A stretch of 64,000 bases of DNA from Mycobacterium sp. 852002-51961_SCH5331710 (GTDB taxonomy: Bacteria; Actinomycetota; Actinomycetes; Mycobacteriales; Mycobacteriaceae), in the NCBI RefSeq assembly GCF_001665535.1, contig NZ_LZSQ01000090.1:1-64000 (forward strand), read 5' to 3'. A program made the translations under genes and the position numbers. Shown here in pieces: positions 30,556-39,452 of this stretch (its first letter is position 1; every line of letters starts with the position of its first letter). Under the pieces are notes generated by a model. It did not search any database and was not told the origin of the DNA. It saw only the letters and a list, made by a program, of their open reading frames with translations.

Positions 30556-30843
30556 TCAGACAGTGCCGCCGGCCAGGGCGTATTCGCCGAGGGCGCTCAC
30601 GGATCGGTCGCGGCTCTGGCGACGCTTTTCCAGGCTGCCGTCGAGGACGAGGCTGGCCCGGGCGCCGACGAGGTGCAGCACCGCGAGCACACCGGCCGCG
30701 ATGGCGATCGTCGACTGACCGACGAGGAAGGCGGCCAGGCAGGCCGTGGAGGCCAACAACGCGCCCGCATGCAGAAACAGCGCCGACGTCGCCAGCCAGT
30801 CGGAGGCGGGCGAACTGCCGGTGGTCAGCATGTGGTCGGTCAT
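30556..30843 (-). CDS. Small two-TM membrane protein, unknown function
   Basis: 95 residues with two hydrophobic segments (about 17-38 and 42-60) and a basic cytoplasmic-looking tail (E-K-R-R-Q-S-R-D-R). ATG 30843 is chosen because AAGGA lies 5 nt upstream; an earlier in-frame start adds 28 Arg-rich residues with no hydrophobic pattern. No family recognised. Confidence 0.55.
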   Translation of the reverse strand: MTDHMLTTGSSPASDWLATSALFLHAGALLASTACLAAFLVGQSTIAIAAGVLAVLHLVGARASLVLDGSLEKRRQSRDRSVSALGEYALAGGTV

Positions 30844-30932
30844 CGATTTCCTTCTCGCAGGTAGCAGGGCCCTTAGTACCCCTGCGAATCCGGCCCCAAA
30901 CCGACGGTCAACTGTGATCGCGCGCACAGAGC

Positions 30933-32393
30933 TCAGCGCACCCGGTCGCGCAGCTCCCGCTTGAGCACCTTGCCGTAGCTGTTCTTCGGCAGTTCGTCGA
31001 TGAACTCGTAGCGCTTCGGCCGCTTGAACCGGGCGATGCGCTCGAGCAGATGCGCGTCCAACTCCTCGGGCGACACCGACCCGACGATGAACGCGACCAC
31101 GACCTCACCCCACTCTTCATCGAGTGCGCCGACGACGCCGGCCTCGACCACCGCCGGATGCTCGAGCAGCACCTCCTCGACCTCGCGGGGATAGATGTTG
31201 CTGCCGCCGCTGATCACAACGTCCTTGGACCTGTCGCGCAGCGTGAGGTAGCCGCGGTTATCGAACGAGCCCATGTCACCGGTGTGCAACCAGCCGTCCT
31301 GCAACGTCGCGGCGGTCGCTTCGGGGTTCCGCCAGTAACCGGACATGACGACGTCGCCGCGGCACACGATCTCTCCGATCTCGCCGACGTCGGCGGGTGT
31401 CCCGTCGGCGCGCAGCACCGCCACGTCCACCCCGGACCGCGCATAGCCCACCGACCCGAGCACCGCGTCGTCGGCCCCGGCGTGGTCGGCTCGGCGCAAT
31501 CCGGTGATCGTCATCGGCGCCTCGCCCTGGCCGTACAGCTGTACGAAGACCGGCCCGAACGCGGCCATCGCCTTCTTCAGGCTCTCGACGTACATCGGGC
31601 CGCCGCCGTAGACGATGGTGCGCAGGTTGTGCGGGCATGCGCGGCCGGTCTGCACCAGGCGCTGCACCATCGTCGGCGCCAGGAACGCGCTGCACCCGGG
31701 ATGGCGCTCGCACAGGTCGAGGAACTCGTCGGGCTCGAACGCCCCCGACTCGGGGATCACCTGGCGCGCCGCGCGCAGCACGTACGGCGGGATGTAGAGG
31801 CCCGAGCCGTGTGACATCGGAGCGCCGTGCACCAGCGTGCAGTTCTCGTCGGGCGAATCGAAGTCGGCCAGGTGTGACACCGTCATCGCCATCAGGTTGC
31901 GGTGCGACAGCATCGCGCCCTTGGATTTGCCCGTCGTCCCGCTGGTGTAGAACAGCCACGCCAGCGTTCCGGGATCGGTGGTGGGCGGCGGCGACGGCTC
32001 CGCGGTGAACCACTCGTCGTAGCCGTCGCTGCCGATGACCGCCATCGGCACCTCGGTTTCCGGCCCGAGCGTCGCCGCGATCTTCGGCGAGGCGAAAACC
32101 TGTGTGGCGCCGGAGTCCTCGAGGATCTGCACCATCTCCCGCGGATGAAGCTTGTAGTTGATGGGCACATACACACATTCGGCCGCCCACACCCCGAACA
32201 TCAGCTCGATGATCTGCGGGCAGTTCTCGCTTGCGACGGCGATCCGCGCGCCACGGTCACCCAGCGACGCGGCCAGGCGCAGGGACCGCTCACGCAGCTG
32301 CGTCCACGTCTGATGTTGCCGCTCACCGTGATACACCGCTCCGCGGTCACCGAAGCGGCTCGCGGCCTGATCGAGCAGGGCAAACAGGTTCAC
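30933..32393 (-). CDS. Acyl-CoA synthetase / AMP-dependent ligase (FadD-type)
   Basis: 486 residues of the ANL adenylate-forming family. P-loop Y-T-S-G-T-T-G-K-S-K-G is near residue 160, an A5-like Y-G-Q-G-E-A near 295, the hinge Y-x-x-x-R-x-x-D-V-I/V region near 400, and the catalytic C-terminal Lys in Y-G-K-V-L-K. GTG 32393 overlaps the stop of the SDR gene by 4 nt; a 20-residue longer frame is not used. Distal gene of the minus operon. It probably activates a carboxylic acid intermediate of the island's substrate. Confidence 0.88.
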   Translation of the reverse strand: MNLFALLDQAASRFGDRGAVYHGERQHQTWTQLRERSLRLAASLGDRGARIAVASENCPQIIELMFGVWAAECVYVPINYKLHPREMVQILEDSGATQVFASPKIAATLGPETEVPMAVIGSDGYDEWFTAEPSPPPTTDPGTLAWLFYTSGTTGKSKGAMLSHRNLMAMTVSHLADFDSPDENCTLVHGAPMSHGSGLYIPPYVLRAARQVIPESGAFEPDEFLDLCERHPGCSAFLAPTMVQRLVQTGRACPHNLRTIVYGGGPMYVESLKKAMAAFGPVFVQLYGQGEAPMTITGLRRADHAGADDAVLGSVGYARSGVDVAVLRADGTPADVGEIGEIVCRGDVVMSGYWRNPEATAATLQDGWLHTGDMGSFDNRGYLTLRDRSKDVVISGGSNIYPREVEEVLLEHPAVVEAGVVGALDEEWGEVVVAFIVGSVSPEELDAHLLERIARFKRPKRYEFIDELPKNSYGKVLKRELRDRVR

Positions 32394-33169
32394 TGCCGCG
32401 CCACCCACTCGGAGTTCAGCGCGAAGTCCGACAGATACTTCGTCGAACTCCACCCGCCGTCAACCACGATCGTCTGCCCGTTGATGAAACTCGCGCCGTC
32501 CGAGCACAGGAACGCCACGGTGCTGGCGATGTCGTTCACCTCACCGAGCCGCGGATACGGTGTCATCTCGGTGTTGATCTTGCGGAACCGCTCGTCTTCG
32601 AGGCGTGTCGACACCATCGGTGTCAGGGTGACGCCGGGAGCCACTGCGTTGCAACGGATTCCCTGTGGGCCGTACTGACATGCGATGTGCTGCGTCAGCG
32701 AGGTCAGTCCGCCCTTGGCCGCGGAGTACGCACCACCACGCAGACCACCGACGACGGCGAACGTCGACGTCACGTTGACGATCCCGGACCCCGCCTCCAT
32801 GTGCACGATCACATCGCGGGCCAGCCGGAACGGCGCCCGCAGCATCAGTCCGAGGAAGTAGTCGAGGGACTCGTCGTCGGTTTCGTGCAACGGTTTCGGG
32901 CTGCCAACCCCGGCGTTGTTCACCAGGAAGTCGATGCGTCCCCACCGGTCGAGAGCCGTCTGCACGATCCGCTGCGGTGCATCGTCGGCGGTGAGGTCGA
33001 CCGCGACGGTCGCGATACGGTCGGCGTCACCGACGGCCTGCTCCAACTCGGCAAGCCGGCTTTCGTCGCGGGCGGTGCCCAGCACGGTCATACCCGCCTC
33101 GGCCAGCTTGGTCGCACATCCGAAACCGATACCGCTGCTCGCCCCCGTTACGATCGCTACCTGAACCAT
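32390..33169 (-). CDS. Short-chain dehydrogenase/reductase
   Basis: 259 residues. Classical SDR motifs: T-G-A-S-S-G-I-G (cofactor loop, about 8-15), N-N-A-G, a catalytic Ser in V-T-S-T, Y-S-A-A-K, and the C-terminal N-G-Q-T-I-V-V-D-G-G. ATG 33169 is chosen because GAGGAG lies just upstream and the next residues begin the Rossmann strand. It lies between the two FadD genes of the minus operon. Likely oxidises or reduces a hydroxy/keto intermediate. Confidence 0.9.
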   Translation of the reverse strand: MVQVAIVTGASSGIGFGCATKLAEAGMTVLGTARDESRLAELEQAVGDADRIATVAVDLTADDAPQRIVQTALDRWGRIDFLVNNAGVGSPKPLHETDDESLDYFLGLMLRAPFRLARDVIVHMEAGSGIVNVTSTFAVVGGLRGGAYSAAKGGLTSLTQHIACQYGPQGIRCNAVAPGVTLTPMVSTRLEDERFRKINTEMTPYPRLGEVNDIASTVAFLCSDGASFINGQTIVVDGGWSSTKYLSDFALNSEWVARQ

Positions 33170-33189
33170 TTTGCTCCTCGCGTCCGCGG

Positions 33190-34734
33190 TCATTCCAGCG
33201 CCGCTCGTATCCGATGCTTCAACACTTTCCCTGCGTCGTTCTTCGGCAACGCCTCCCAAACCACCACCTGCTCAGGCGCTTTGAACCGCGCCACACCGTG
33301 CTCCTCGAGCAGAACCCGCATGTCCGCCACGTCGGGAGGCGGCCGATCGGTGGCGACGACGACGGCGCACGCCCGCTCACCGGTGCGCTCATCCGGAACG
33401 CCGACAATCGCGATCTCCGCGATGCCCGGATGCCCGATGAGGATGTCCTCGATCTCCTTGGGGGAGATGTTCTCGCCGTTGCGGATGATGATGTCCTTCG
33501 CGCGACCGGTCACGACGAGGAAGCCGTCGTCGACCCACCGGCCGAGATCACCGGTGCGGAAGTAACCCTCGTCGTCGAAAGCCGCGGTCTCATCTTCGGG
33601 ATGCAGGTAGCCGACGAGCATCTGCGGTCCCCGGGCGCGGATCTCACCGTCGACCAGTTTGACGTCGGCGATGCCCGGCCTGCCGTCGGTGTCTGCCGCG
33701 TGCTCGGGGTCGTCCAGTGAGCCCACCGTCGTCACCGGAACCTCGGTCGATCCGTAGACGCGCGACACCGCCGCCTTGTCGAAATAGGCGGTGGCGCTGC
33801 GTATCAGCGATGGCGGTACCGAAGCGCCCCCGCAGATGAACACCTTCAACTCGGGTAACCGCGTCGCGGCGCGCTCGGCGGCGGCGAGCAGCCCGTCGAG
33901 GAACGGGGTGGCCCCGGCCATGTGCGTGACCCGCTCGTCGAGCATCAGCGCCACGGCCGCGTCCGGGTCCCAACGTTGCATCAGCACGGCGGTGCTGCTG
34001 AGCAGCAGGGGGCATTCGAACGCATAGATCGAACCGCCGATGTGCGCGATCGGGGACGGCACCAGGAACGTGTCGCCGGCCTCGACGCACCAGTGCGCTC
34101 CGATCTGGCGAATCAGGGCATGGATTGAATTGTGCGTGTGCAGGACGCCTTTCGGCCGGCCTGTGGTTCCCGACGTGTAGAGGATCATGCGCACCGTGTC
34201 GGCGTTCAGCACCGGCAGCACGCCCGGTCCGGCGCCGCCGAACAGCGACTCGTACGGAGTGTGCTGACCCGCATCCCCACGCACCACGATGACCTCGGGC
34301 GGGGCGGCCATCGCACCGGTGACCCGGTCGAGCATCGCGACGTAGTCGTGCTTGTTGAAGGTTGATGGCACGAAGATCGCCCGAACATCGGCGTCGCGCA
34401 GGATGAACGACAGTTCATGATCGCGCAGCGAGGGCAGGATCGGGTTGACCACCATGCCCGCCAATGTCGCCGCATGGTAGACGACCGCGGCCTCCTGCCA
34501 GTTCGGCAGCATGAACGACACGACGCTGCCGGCGGGCATCCGCGACATCAACACCTGCGCCAGCGTGAGCGCCCGGTCGTGAAGCTCCCGGCAGCTGACC
34601 CGAACTTCGCCGTCCACCAACACGGTTCGGTCGGGCGTCGAGGTGGCCGCATCGCGCAGCGCGTCGGCCAGCGTGTCGTGCGCCCACAGCCCTCGCCGGT
34701 AAGCGTCCGCGCTGCGCTTCTCGTCGACACGCAC
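33190..34734 (-). CDS. Acyl-CoA synthetase (FadD-type), second copy
   Basis: 514 residues. ANL motifs: L-Y-T-S-G-T-T-G-R-P-K-G near 185, Y-G-S-T-E near 335, R-T-G-D-L-G near 415, G-R-x-K-D-I-I-I-R-N-G-E-N-I-S-P near 430, and C-terminal K-N-D-A-G-K. The sequence differs clearly from the other FadD in this operon, so it is not a recent duplicate. Two ligases in one operon suggest two acid intermediates, or a starting acid plus a ring-opened acid. Confidence 0.9.
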   Translation of the reverse strand: MRVDEKRSADAYRRGLWAHDTLADALRDAATSTPDRTVLVDGEVRVSCRELHDRALTLAQVLMSRMPAGSVVSFMLPNWQEAAVVYHAATLAGMVVNPILPSLRDHELSFILRDADVRAIFVPSTFNKHDYVAMLDRVTGAMAAPPEVIVVRGDAGQHTPYESLFGGAGPGVLPVLNADTVRMILYTSGTTGRPKGVLHTHNSIHALIRQIGAHWCVEAGDTFLVPSPIAHIGGSIYAFECPLLLSSTAVLMQRWDPDAAVALMLDERVTHMAGATPFLDGLLAAAERAATRLPELKVFICGGASVPPSLIRSATAYFDKAAVSRVYGSTEVPVTTVGSLDDPEHAADTDGRPGIADVKLVDGEIRARGPQMLVGYLHPEDETAAFDDEGYFRTGDLGRWVDDGFLVVTGRAKDIIIRNGENISPKEIEDILIGHPGIAEIAIVGVPDERTGERACAVVVATDRPPPDVADMRVLLEEHGVARFKAPEQVVVWEALPKNDAGKVLKHRIRAALE

Positions 34735-34742
34735 GGGTAGAC

Positions 34743-35480
34743 CTAACCCTTGATCCGGCGCATGGTCATCGAGTGCCGGTACCGCGACGAGGGATGGGTG
34801 TTGATGGTCACCTGCGCCACCTCACCGTCCGACGTCGTATAGGTGCGACGCATCTCCAGGGCGGCGCTGCCCATTTCGACCTTCAGCGCGCCGGCGAGTT
34901 CCGGCGTCACGGTGATGGCCGCCATCTCCTGATGCACCTCGACGATGCTGACCCCGAACAGGTCCTCGATGAGCGGGAAGATAGGGCCCGAATGACGTTG
35001 CAGCAGACGACCGACCGCCGCGAACGCCCGATTGATGTAGTACTCGGTCGTACAGACGGGCGTGTCGCTGCCCTCGGCTTGTCGGCAACCGCGCACCGCC
35101 AGCCACTGGGAACCGGCCTTGAGTCCGGTGTGGTCGGCCAGGTCGTCGTCGACGGTCACCATCGCGTTGGACTCGATGGTCAGCTGGGCTCCCGCCGCGA
35201 ACGCCAGCAGGTCGTCGATCGAGACCACGTCCTGGGCATACGAATTCGATGCCGGACGGGGAACCACCAGCGTGCCCGCCCGCGGTCGCGATGCGATCAG
35301 GTTGTCCTCGCGCAGCCGGCGCAGCGCCTCGCGAACGGTGTAGCGGCTGACGGCGAACCGCTCGCACAGTTGTTGTTCGGTGGGCAACTGCGAGCCGACC
35401 GGGTAGATCCCGTCGACGATCTCCTTGCGCAGCGTGCGCGCCACCTGCAGGTAGCGATGGTCGGTGGGGCTGACGGTCAT
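34743..35480 (-). CDS. GntR-family regulator, HutC subfamily (UTRA domain)
   Basis: 245 residues. The N-terminal winged helix (about 10-75) has L-R-K-E-I-x-x-G-x-Y-P-V-G-S-Q-L-P-T-E-x-x-L-x-x-x-F-x-V-S-R-x-T-V-R-E-A-L. The C-terminal UTRA ligand-binding domain (about 95-240) ends in R-R-x-Y-x-x-x-x-G-x-V-A-x-x-T-I-N-x-x-P. Its start overlaps the beta-propeller stop (ATGA), and it is followed 8 bp later by the FadD gene. Candidate operators lie at 37110 and 37206 in the divergent promoter region, so it probably controls both operons in response to a pathway intermediate. Confidence 0.92.
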   Translation of the reverse strand: MTVSPTDHRYLQVARTLRKEIVDGIYPVGSQLPTEQQLCERFAVSRYTVREALRRLREDNLIASRPRAGTLVVPRPASNSYAQDVVSIDDLLAFAAGAQLTIESNAMVTVDDDLADHTGLKAGSQWLAVRGCRQAEGSDTPVCTTEYYINRAFAAVGRLLQRHSGPIFPLIEDLFGVSIVEVHQEMAAITVTPELAGALKVEMGSAALEMRRTYTTSDGEVAQVTINTHPSSRYRHSMTMRRIKG

Positions 35481-37084
35481 GTTCGTCGCAGCGCCAGCAC
35501 GCTGCCCTCGCCGTCGGCCGACACATACAGCGTGCCGTCACGGCCGACGGTGATACCCGCGAACGGTCCCTGTGGGCCGGAGAACGGCGGCATCCCCCTG
35601 AGCGGCTTGGGTTCCACGCCCGGCGGGGGACCCACCGGCAGATCGGACGCGATCGTGGTGCGCTCGCCGCCGGCCAGGTTCACCGCGACGACCTCCTTGG
35701 CGCCCGCGTCGACGATGTAGAGCACACCGTCGGCGATCGCGACGCCCTGCGGCTTCGTCAAGCCGTCGACCACGGTTTCCGTCGCGCCGCCGACCGCGAC
35801 CACGCGCCCAGCTCCGGACTCGGCGACCAGCACGCGGCCGTCGTCGTCGAACACCACGCCGACGGGGTCCCGCAGGTCCGTCGCCAGCACCTCGGTGCCA
35901 CCCGATCCGAGCGCGTGCACTCGTCCGGTGCCGAGTTCGGTGAACACGATTCGCTCGCCCGGTCCGACCGCAACACCGTAGAGCTGGTCGAAACCGTCTG
36001 CCAGATAGTCTGTCTCGCCGTCGGCCGGACGGTAGCGCGCGATCTGCCCACCGGATGTGGCGACGACAAAGGCATTGCCCGGCACCGGCGCCAGGCCGCG
36101 CAGGAATCCGGGGTAGCCGGGGGAGAACAGCATCCCGACCGTGTGCAGCGATCCATCGTCACCGACGGTGTAGAAGTAGGTGCCGTCGGCGACGTAGAGC
36201 CGTCCGTCCTCGCCCACCGCAAGGTCGAGCGGCCAGTTCAAGCCGCCGCCGAGCAGCGTGCGGGTCTCGCCGACGCCCACGATCTCGGTGATCTCACCGG
36301 TGAAGTTCGAGACGAACAATCGGTCTCCGACGAAGGTCAGGTTGTCCAGTCCCGGGTTCAGCTGCGCCAGAAGGGTTTTCTCGCCGCTTCGCGGATCGAT
36401 CCGCAGTACCTGACCGCTGGCCACCTGCGTCGAGACCAGATTGCCCTGCGCATCGAACTTCACCGCGTCGGGAACACCGAGGTCGGCGGCGACCCGTTGC
36501 GGCTCCCCGCCCGCGGGGTCGATACGCCAGATCTCATTGGCCGTCATCAGCGGGTAGTAAAGGAGGCCGTCGGGGCCCACCTCCATGGCGTTCGGTGACG
36601 GAAGGTTCTCCAGCAGGATCCGCTCCGCGCCGGTGGCACGGTCGAGTTCCATCAGCCGCCCGCCATCGCGGCACTCGTTGATGAACAGGCGATCCTGATG
36701 CACGGTGATGCCGTTTGCGCACGGCAGGTCGTCGCGCAGTACCCGTGTCCGCCCCGAGGCGTCACGCGCGCTGACTCGCCCGTCCATCACCTCGGTGGCG
36801 AAGAGGTTGCCGTCTCCGTCGAACGCGACGTCGTCGGGGGCGATGATGTCCCCGCCCTTGGCGCTGACCGTCTCCAGTTTTCCCGTGCCCAGATCGAGCG
36901 CGCTGATCTGGCTGCCCGTCACCTGGGCGACATAGACGCGGCCGTCCGGACCGGTGCGCAGACCGTTCGCGCCGAACAGGCGGCTTGCTGCGGTGAGCCG
37001 CTCGACGTGCCAGCCCTGCGCTGCCGTCGGGCTGCCGCCCGGATAGCGAGACTGCTGCAGGGACCCCGTCGCCGATCGCGTCAT
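35477..37084 (-). CDS. SMP-30/NHL-type beta-propeller protein with twelve blade repeats
   Basis: 535 residues. I count twelve copies of a blade motif of the form (G)-(hydrophobic)-x-(F/V)-x-x-D-G-x-L-Y-V-x(8-10)-(I/V)-x-x-(hydrophobic)-D, enough for two six-bladed propellers. Motifs of the N-terminal lactonase/gluconolactonase type recur (for example P-D-D-V-A-F-D-G-D-G-N-L-F-A-T-E). SMP-30/gluconolactonase enzymes hydrolyse lactones with a bound divalent metal. Here it heads the minus operon opposite a BVMO-containing operon, so lactone opening is an attractive inference. No signal peptide is evident. ATG 37084 is used; an ATG six codons earlier is possible. Confidence 0.78.
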   Translation of the reverse strand: MTRSATGSLQQSRYPGGSPTAAQGWHVERLTAASRLFGANGLRTGPDGRVYVAQVTGSQISALDLGTGKLETVSAKGGDIIAPDDVAFDGDGNLFATEVMDGRVSARDASGRTRVLRDDLPCANGITVHQDRLFINECRDGGRLMELDRATGAERILLENLPSPNAMEVGPDGLLYYPLMTANEIWRIDPAGGEPQRVAADLGVPDAVKFDAQGNLVSTQVASGQVLRIDPRSGEKTLLAQLNPGLDNLTFVGDRLFVSNFTGEITEIVGVGETRTLLGGGLNWPLDLAVGEDGRLYVADGTYFYTVGDDGSLHTVGMLFSPGYPGFLRGLAPVPGNAFVVATSGGQIARYRPADGETDYLADGFDQLYGVAVGPGERIVFTELGTGRVHALGSGGTEVLATDLRDPVGVVFDDDGRVLVAESGAGRVVAVGGATETVVDGLTKPQGVAIADGVLYIVDAGAKEVVAVNLAGGERTTIASDLPVGPPPGVEPKPLRGMPPFSGPQGPFAGITVGRDGTLYVSADGEGSVLALRRT

Positions 37085-37109
37085 GACCTGGCACGTTAGC
37101 AAGCCCGCT

Positions 37110-37121
37110 TAGTCCAGACAA
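37110..37121. promoter_or_regulatory. Candidate GntR operator, left
   Basis: TAGTCCAGACAA: an imperfect palindrome centred on GTCC-AGAC. It matches 10 of 12 bases of the right-hand site. It is 25 bp upstream of the beta-propeller start. Confidence 0.5.
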
Positions 37122-37205
37122 TAGGCCGCGAAAGAAGCTGCGCGGCCCTTGACGGCTCGATTCGCGCTGGGGAATAGTGTTCTGCAACATGGAGAGCAGT
37201 ATTCG

Positions 37206-37217
37206 TTGTCCGGACAA
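37206..37217. promoter_or_regulatory. Candidate GntR operator, right
   Basis: TTGTCCGGACAA: a perfect 12-bp palindrome of the GT-N-N-AC type bound by HutC-like GntR proteins. It ends 6 bp before the SDR ATG at 37224, so binding would block expression of the plus operon. Confidence 0.55.
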
Positions 37218-37223
37218 ATAGCA

Positions 37224-38069
37224 ATGGGCGACCTTCTGAGCCTGGACGGCCGCATCGTGGTGGTATCGGGTGCCGGCGGTGGGGGGATCGGCACCACCGT
37301 GGCCCGGATGGCCGCCGAGGCGGGTGCCACGGTGGTGGCCGTCAGTCGGTCGAAGGGGAACCTCGACGAGCACGTCGGGCCTCTGGTCGATGCGGGCCTG
37401 CCGGTCATTCCGGTCTCTGCTGACGCCTCCACCGATGACGGCATCGCCGCGGTCATGGATCGGGTCCGTCGAACCGACGGCGAACTGTACGGGTTGGTGA
37501 ACATCGCGGGCGGCGCGGCGCCGTCGACCTGGATGCCGTCCACCCGGGTGGCGCGGGAGGACTGGCGCGCGTTGTTCACCGCCAACCTCGAAACCGCGTT
37601 CTTCATGAGCCAGGCCGTCGCGGCCGAGATCCGTACCGGCGGCAATCCCGGATCGATCGTCTCGGTGTCGTCGATCAGCGGGATGAACACCGCACCGTTC
37701 CACATCGCGTACGGAACGGCGAAGGCGGCCGTGGTCGCGATGACGCGCACCATGGCCGCCGAGTTGGCACTCGACAACATTCGCGTCAACGCGGTGGCGC
37801 CGGGGGTGACCGAGACCGCCGCATCGCGCACCTACGTCGACGTCGACCCCGACCGGGATCGGCGGGCGATCGCGATGGGTAGGCGCGGCCGCCCCGAAGA
37901 GCAGGCGGGCGCGATCCTGTTCCTGCTGTCGGACCTCTCGAGCTACATCACCGGACAGACGTTGCTCGTCGACGGTGGGCTCAACCTGAAGTGGACACAC
38001 CTCGGCGCCGACAACACGTCGCTGTTCTTGAAAGACGAAACCTTCCGCGCAGAGATCAGTCGGTTCTAA
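37224..38069 (+). CDS. Short-chain dehydrogenase/reductase, first gene of the catabolic operon
   Basis: 281 residues from ATG 37224. SDR motifs: S-G-A-G-G-G-G-I-G (cofactor), N-I-A-G-G, S-V-S-S-I-S-G, Y-G-T-A-K and G-Q-T-L-L-V-D-G-G. There is no Shine-Dalgarno before the ATG. An in-frame TTG at 37206 has GGAGAG 7 nt upstream and would add six residues, so the exact start is uncertain. A weak TTGACG/GAATAG promoter pair at 37149-37177 is possible. Likely a hydroxysteroid- or alcohol-dehydrogenase-type step. Gene order afterwards is tight to 51845. Confidence 0.88.
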   Translation: MGDLLSLDGRIVVVSGAGGGGIGTTVARMAAEAGATVVAVSRSKGNLDEHVGPLVDAGLPVIPVSADASTDDGIAAVMDRVRRTDGELYGLVNIAGGAAPSTWMPSTRVAREDWRALFTANLETAFFMSQAVAAEIRTGGNPGSIVSVSSISGMNTAPFHIAYGTAKAAVVAMTRTMAAELALDNIRVNAVAPGVTETAASRTYVDVDPDRDRRAIAMGRRGRPEEQAGAILFLLSDLSSYITGQTLLVDGGLNLKWTHLGADNTSLFLKDETFRAEISRF

Positions 38070-38078
38070 GGAGTTGAG

Positions 38079-39449
38079 ATGACCGATACACAGCCCAGAA
38101 TCGAAGCGCCAGAGGAACTCTGCGAGCCGATGACGATCCCTGTCGAGGCCTACGTCTCCGAGGAGTATGCGCGCGCCGAGCGGGACAAGCTGTGGCGCAA
38201 GGTGTGGCAGCAGGTGGGACGCGTCGAGGAGCTTCCGGAGGTCGGCAGCTACCTGACCTACGACATTCTCGACGACTCGATCATCGTGGTGCGTACCGGC
38301 CCCGACGAGTTTCGGGCCCATCACAACGTGTGCATGCACCGCGGCCGCCGTCTCGTCGACACACCCGACGGCGAGAAGAACGCCGTCGGGCGCGCCCGCA
38401 AGTCCTTCGTCTGCGGATTCCACGGCTGGACATACGGTCTCGACGGTGCCTGCACGCACATCCGCGAACAGGACGACTGGAACGGCGCGCTCACCCCGCA
38501 GAACACCCACCTCGTCCCCGTCAAGGTCGACACCTGGGGCGGCTGGCTGTTCATCAACATGGACCCCGACTGCGAACCGCTGGCCGACTACCTGTTCCCG
38601 GCGGCCAAGATCCTCGACCCGTTCGGGCTGGAGAACATGCGCTACAAGTGGCGCAAATGGCTGTATTTCGACTGCAATTGGAAGGTCGCGCTGGAGGCGT
38701 TCAACGAGACCTACCACGTGTTCACCACCCATCCGGAGTTCAACAAGTTCGGCGAGTTCAAGGGCTGGGCCAAGGCGCAGGGCAGGCACAGCAACATCGG
38801 GTACGACGCACCGAAGGACATGGAAGCCACCAAGTCCAAGATCCGGCTCGGTACCGGCGACGACCCGCGCATCTCCACTGCGGAGATGCAGATGTACACC
38901 TGGGAGCAGACCAACGCGACCACCACCGAGACGCTGGTGAACGCCGCCAAGAGGTTGGTCGACGAACTACCCGAGGGCACACCTCCCGACAAGGTGCTCG
39001 AGCACTGGCTGGCGTCGGCGCGGCGCGACGACGAAGCCCGCGGTGTCGTCTGGCCGACCATCCCGCCCGACATCCTCGGGCAAGCGGGCACGGCCTGGCA
39101 GATCTTCCCGAATTTCCAAGTCGGGCAGGGGCTGACCACAGCGCTGTGCTACGGCGCCCGCCCCCATCCGAGCTATGACCCGAACAAGTGCATCTTCGAG
39201 GTGGCCACCCTGGAGCTGTTCCCGAAGGGCCAAGAGCCGCAGACGCGTTGGGAGTACACACCCAAGGACAGCCCGAACTGGCTGTCGGTGCTGCCCCAGG
39301 ACTTCTCGAACATGGCCGCCGTGCAGCAGGGCATGAAGTCGCTCGGCTTCCCCGGCACCAGACCCAACCCGTACCGCGAACGCAGCACCGTGAACCTCCA
39401 CTACCAGTTGTCCAAGTACATGGGCACCGGCGAACCGAAAGAACTCTGA
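38079..39449 (+). CDS. Rieske non-haem iron oxygenase, alpha subunit
   Basis: 456 residues. The Rieske cluster ligands are C85-x-H87 and C112-x2-H115; the 24-residue spacing is longer than usual because of a D-T-P-D-G-E-K insert. The mononuclear iron motif is E210-x2-H213-x4-H218. The sequence fits ring-hydroxylating oxygenases or demethylases acting on hydrophobic substrates. AAGGAG lies just before the ATG. No beta subunit, ferredoxin or reductase gene is in the window, so it may be a homomeric alpha-only enzyme that uses electron partners encoded elsewhere. It should introduce the first hydroxyl or remove a methyl group. Confidence 0.93.
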   Translation: MTDTQPRIEAPEELCEPMTIPVEAYVSEEYARAERDKLWRKVWQQVGRVEELPEVGSYLTYDILDDSIIVVRTGPDEFRAHHNVCMHRGRRLVDTPDGEKNAVGRARKSFVCGFHGWTYGLDGACTHIREQDDWNGALTPQNTHLVPVKVDTWGGWLFINMDPDCEPLADYLFPAAKILDPFGLENMRYKWRKWLYFDCNWKVALEAFNETYHVFTTHPEFNKFGEFKGWAKAQGRHSNIGYDAPKDMEATKSKIRLGTGDDPRISTAEMQMYTWEQTNATTTETLVNAAKRLVDELPEGTPPDKVLEHWLASARRDDEARGVVWPTIPPDILGQAGTAWQIFPNFQVGQGLTTALCYGARPHPSYDPNKCIFEVATLELFPKGQEPQTRWEYTPKDSPNWLSVLPQDFSNMAAVQQGMKSLGFPGTRPNPYRERSTVNLHYQLSKYMGTGEPKEL

Positions 39450-39452
39450 GCT

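Noticed and set aside
36762..38789. 675-residue minus-strand open frame
   Set aside because: It runs antisense through the beta-propeller, SDR and Rieske genes, has shadow-type composition (Val/Arg/Asp/Gly-rich without motifs), and real genes with clear motifs cover the whole span.
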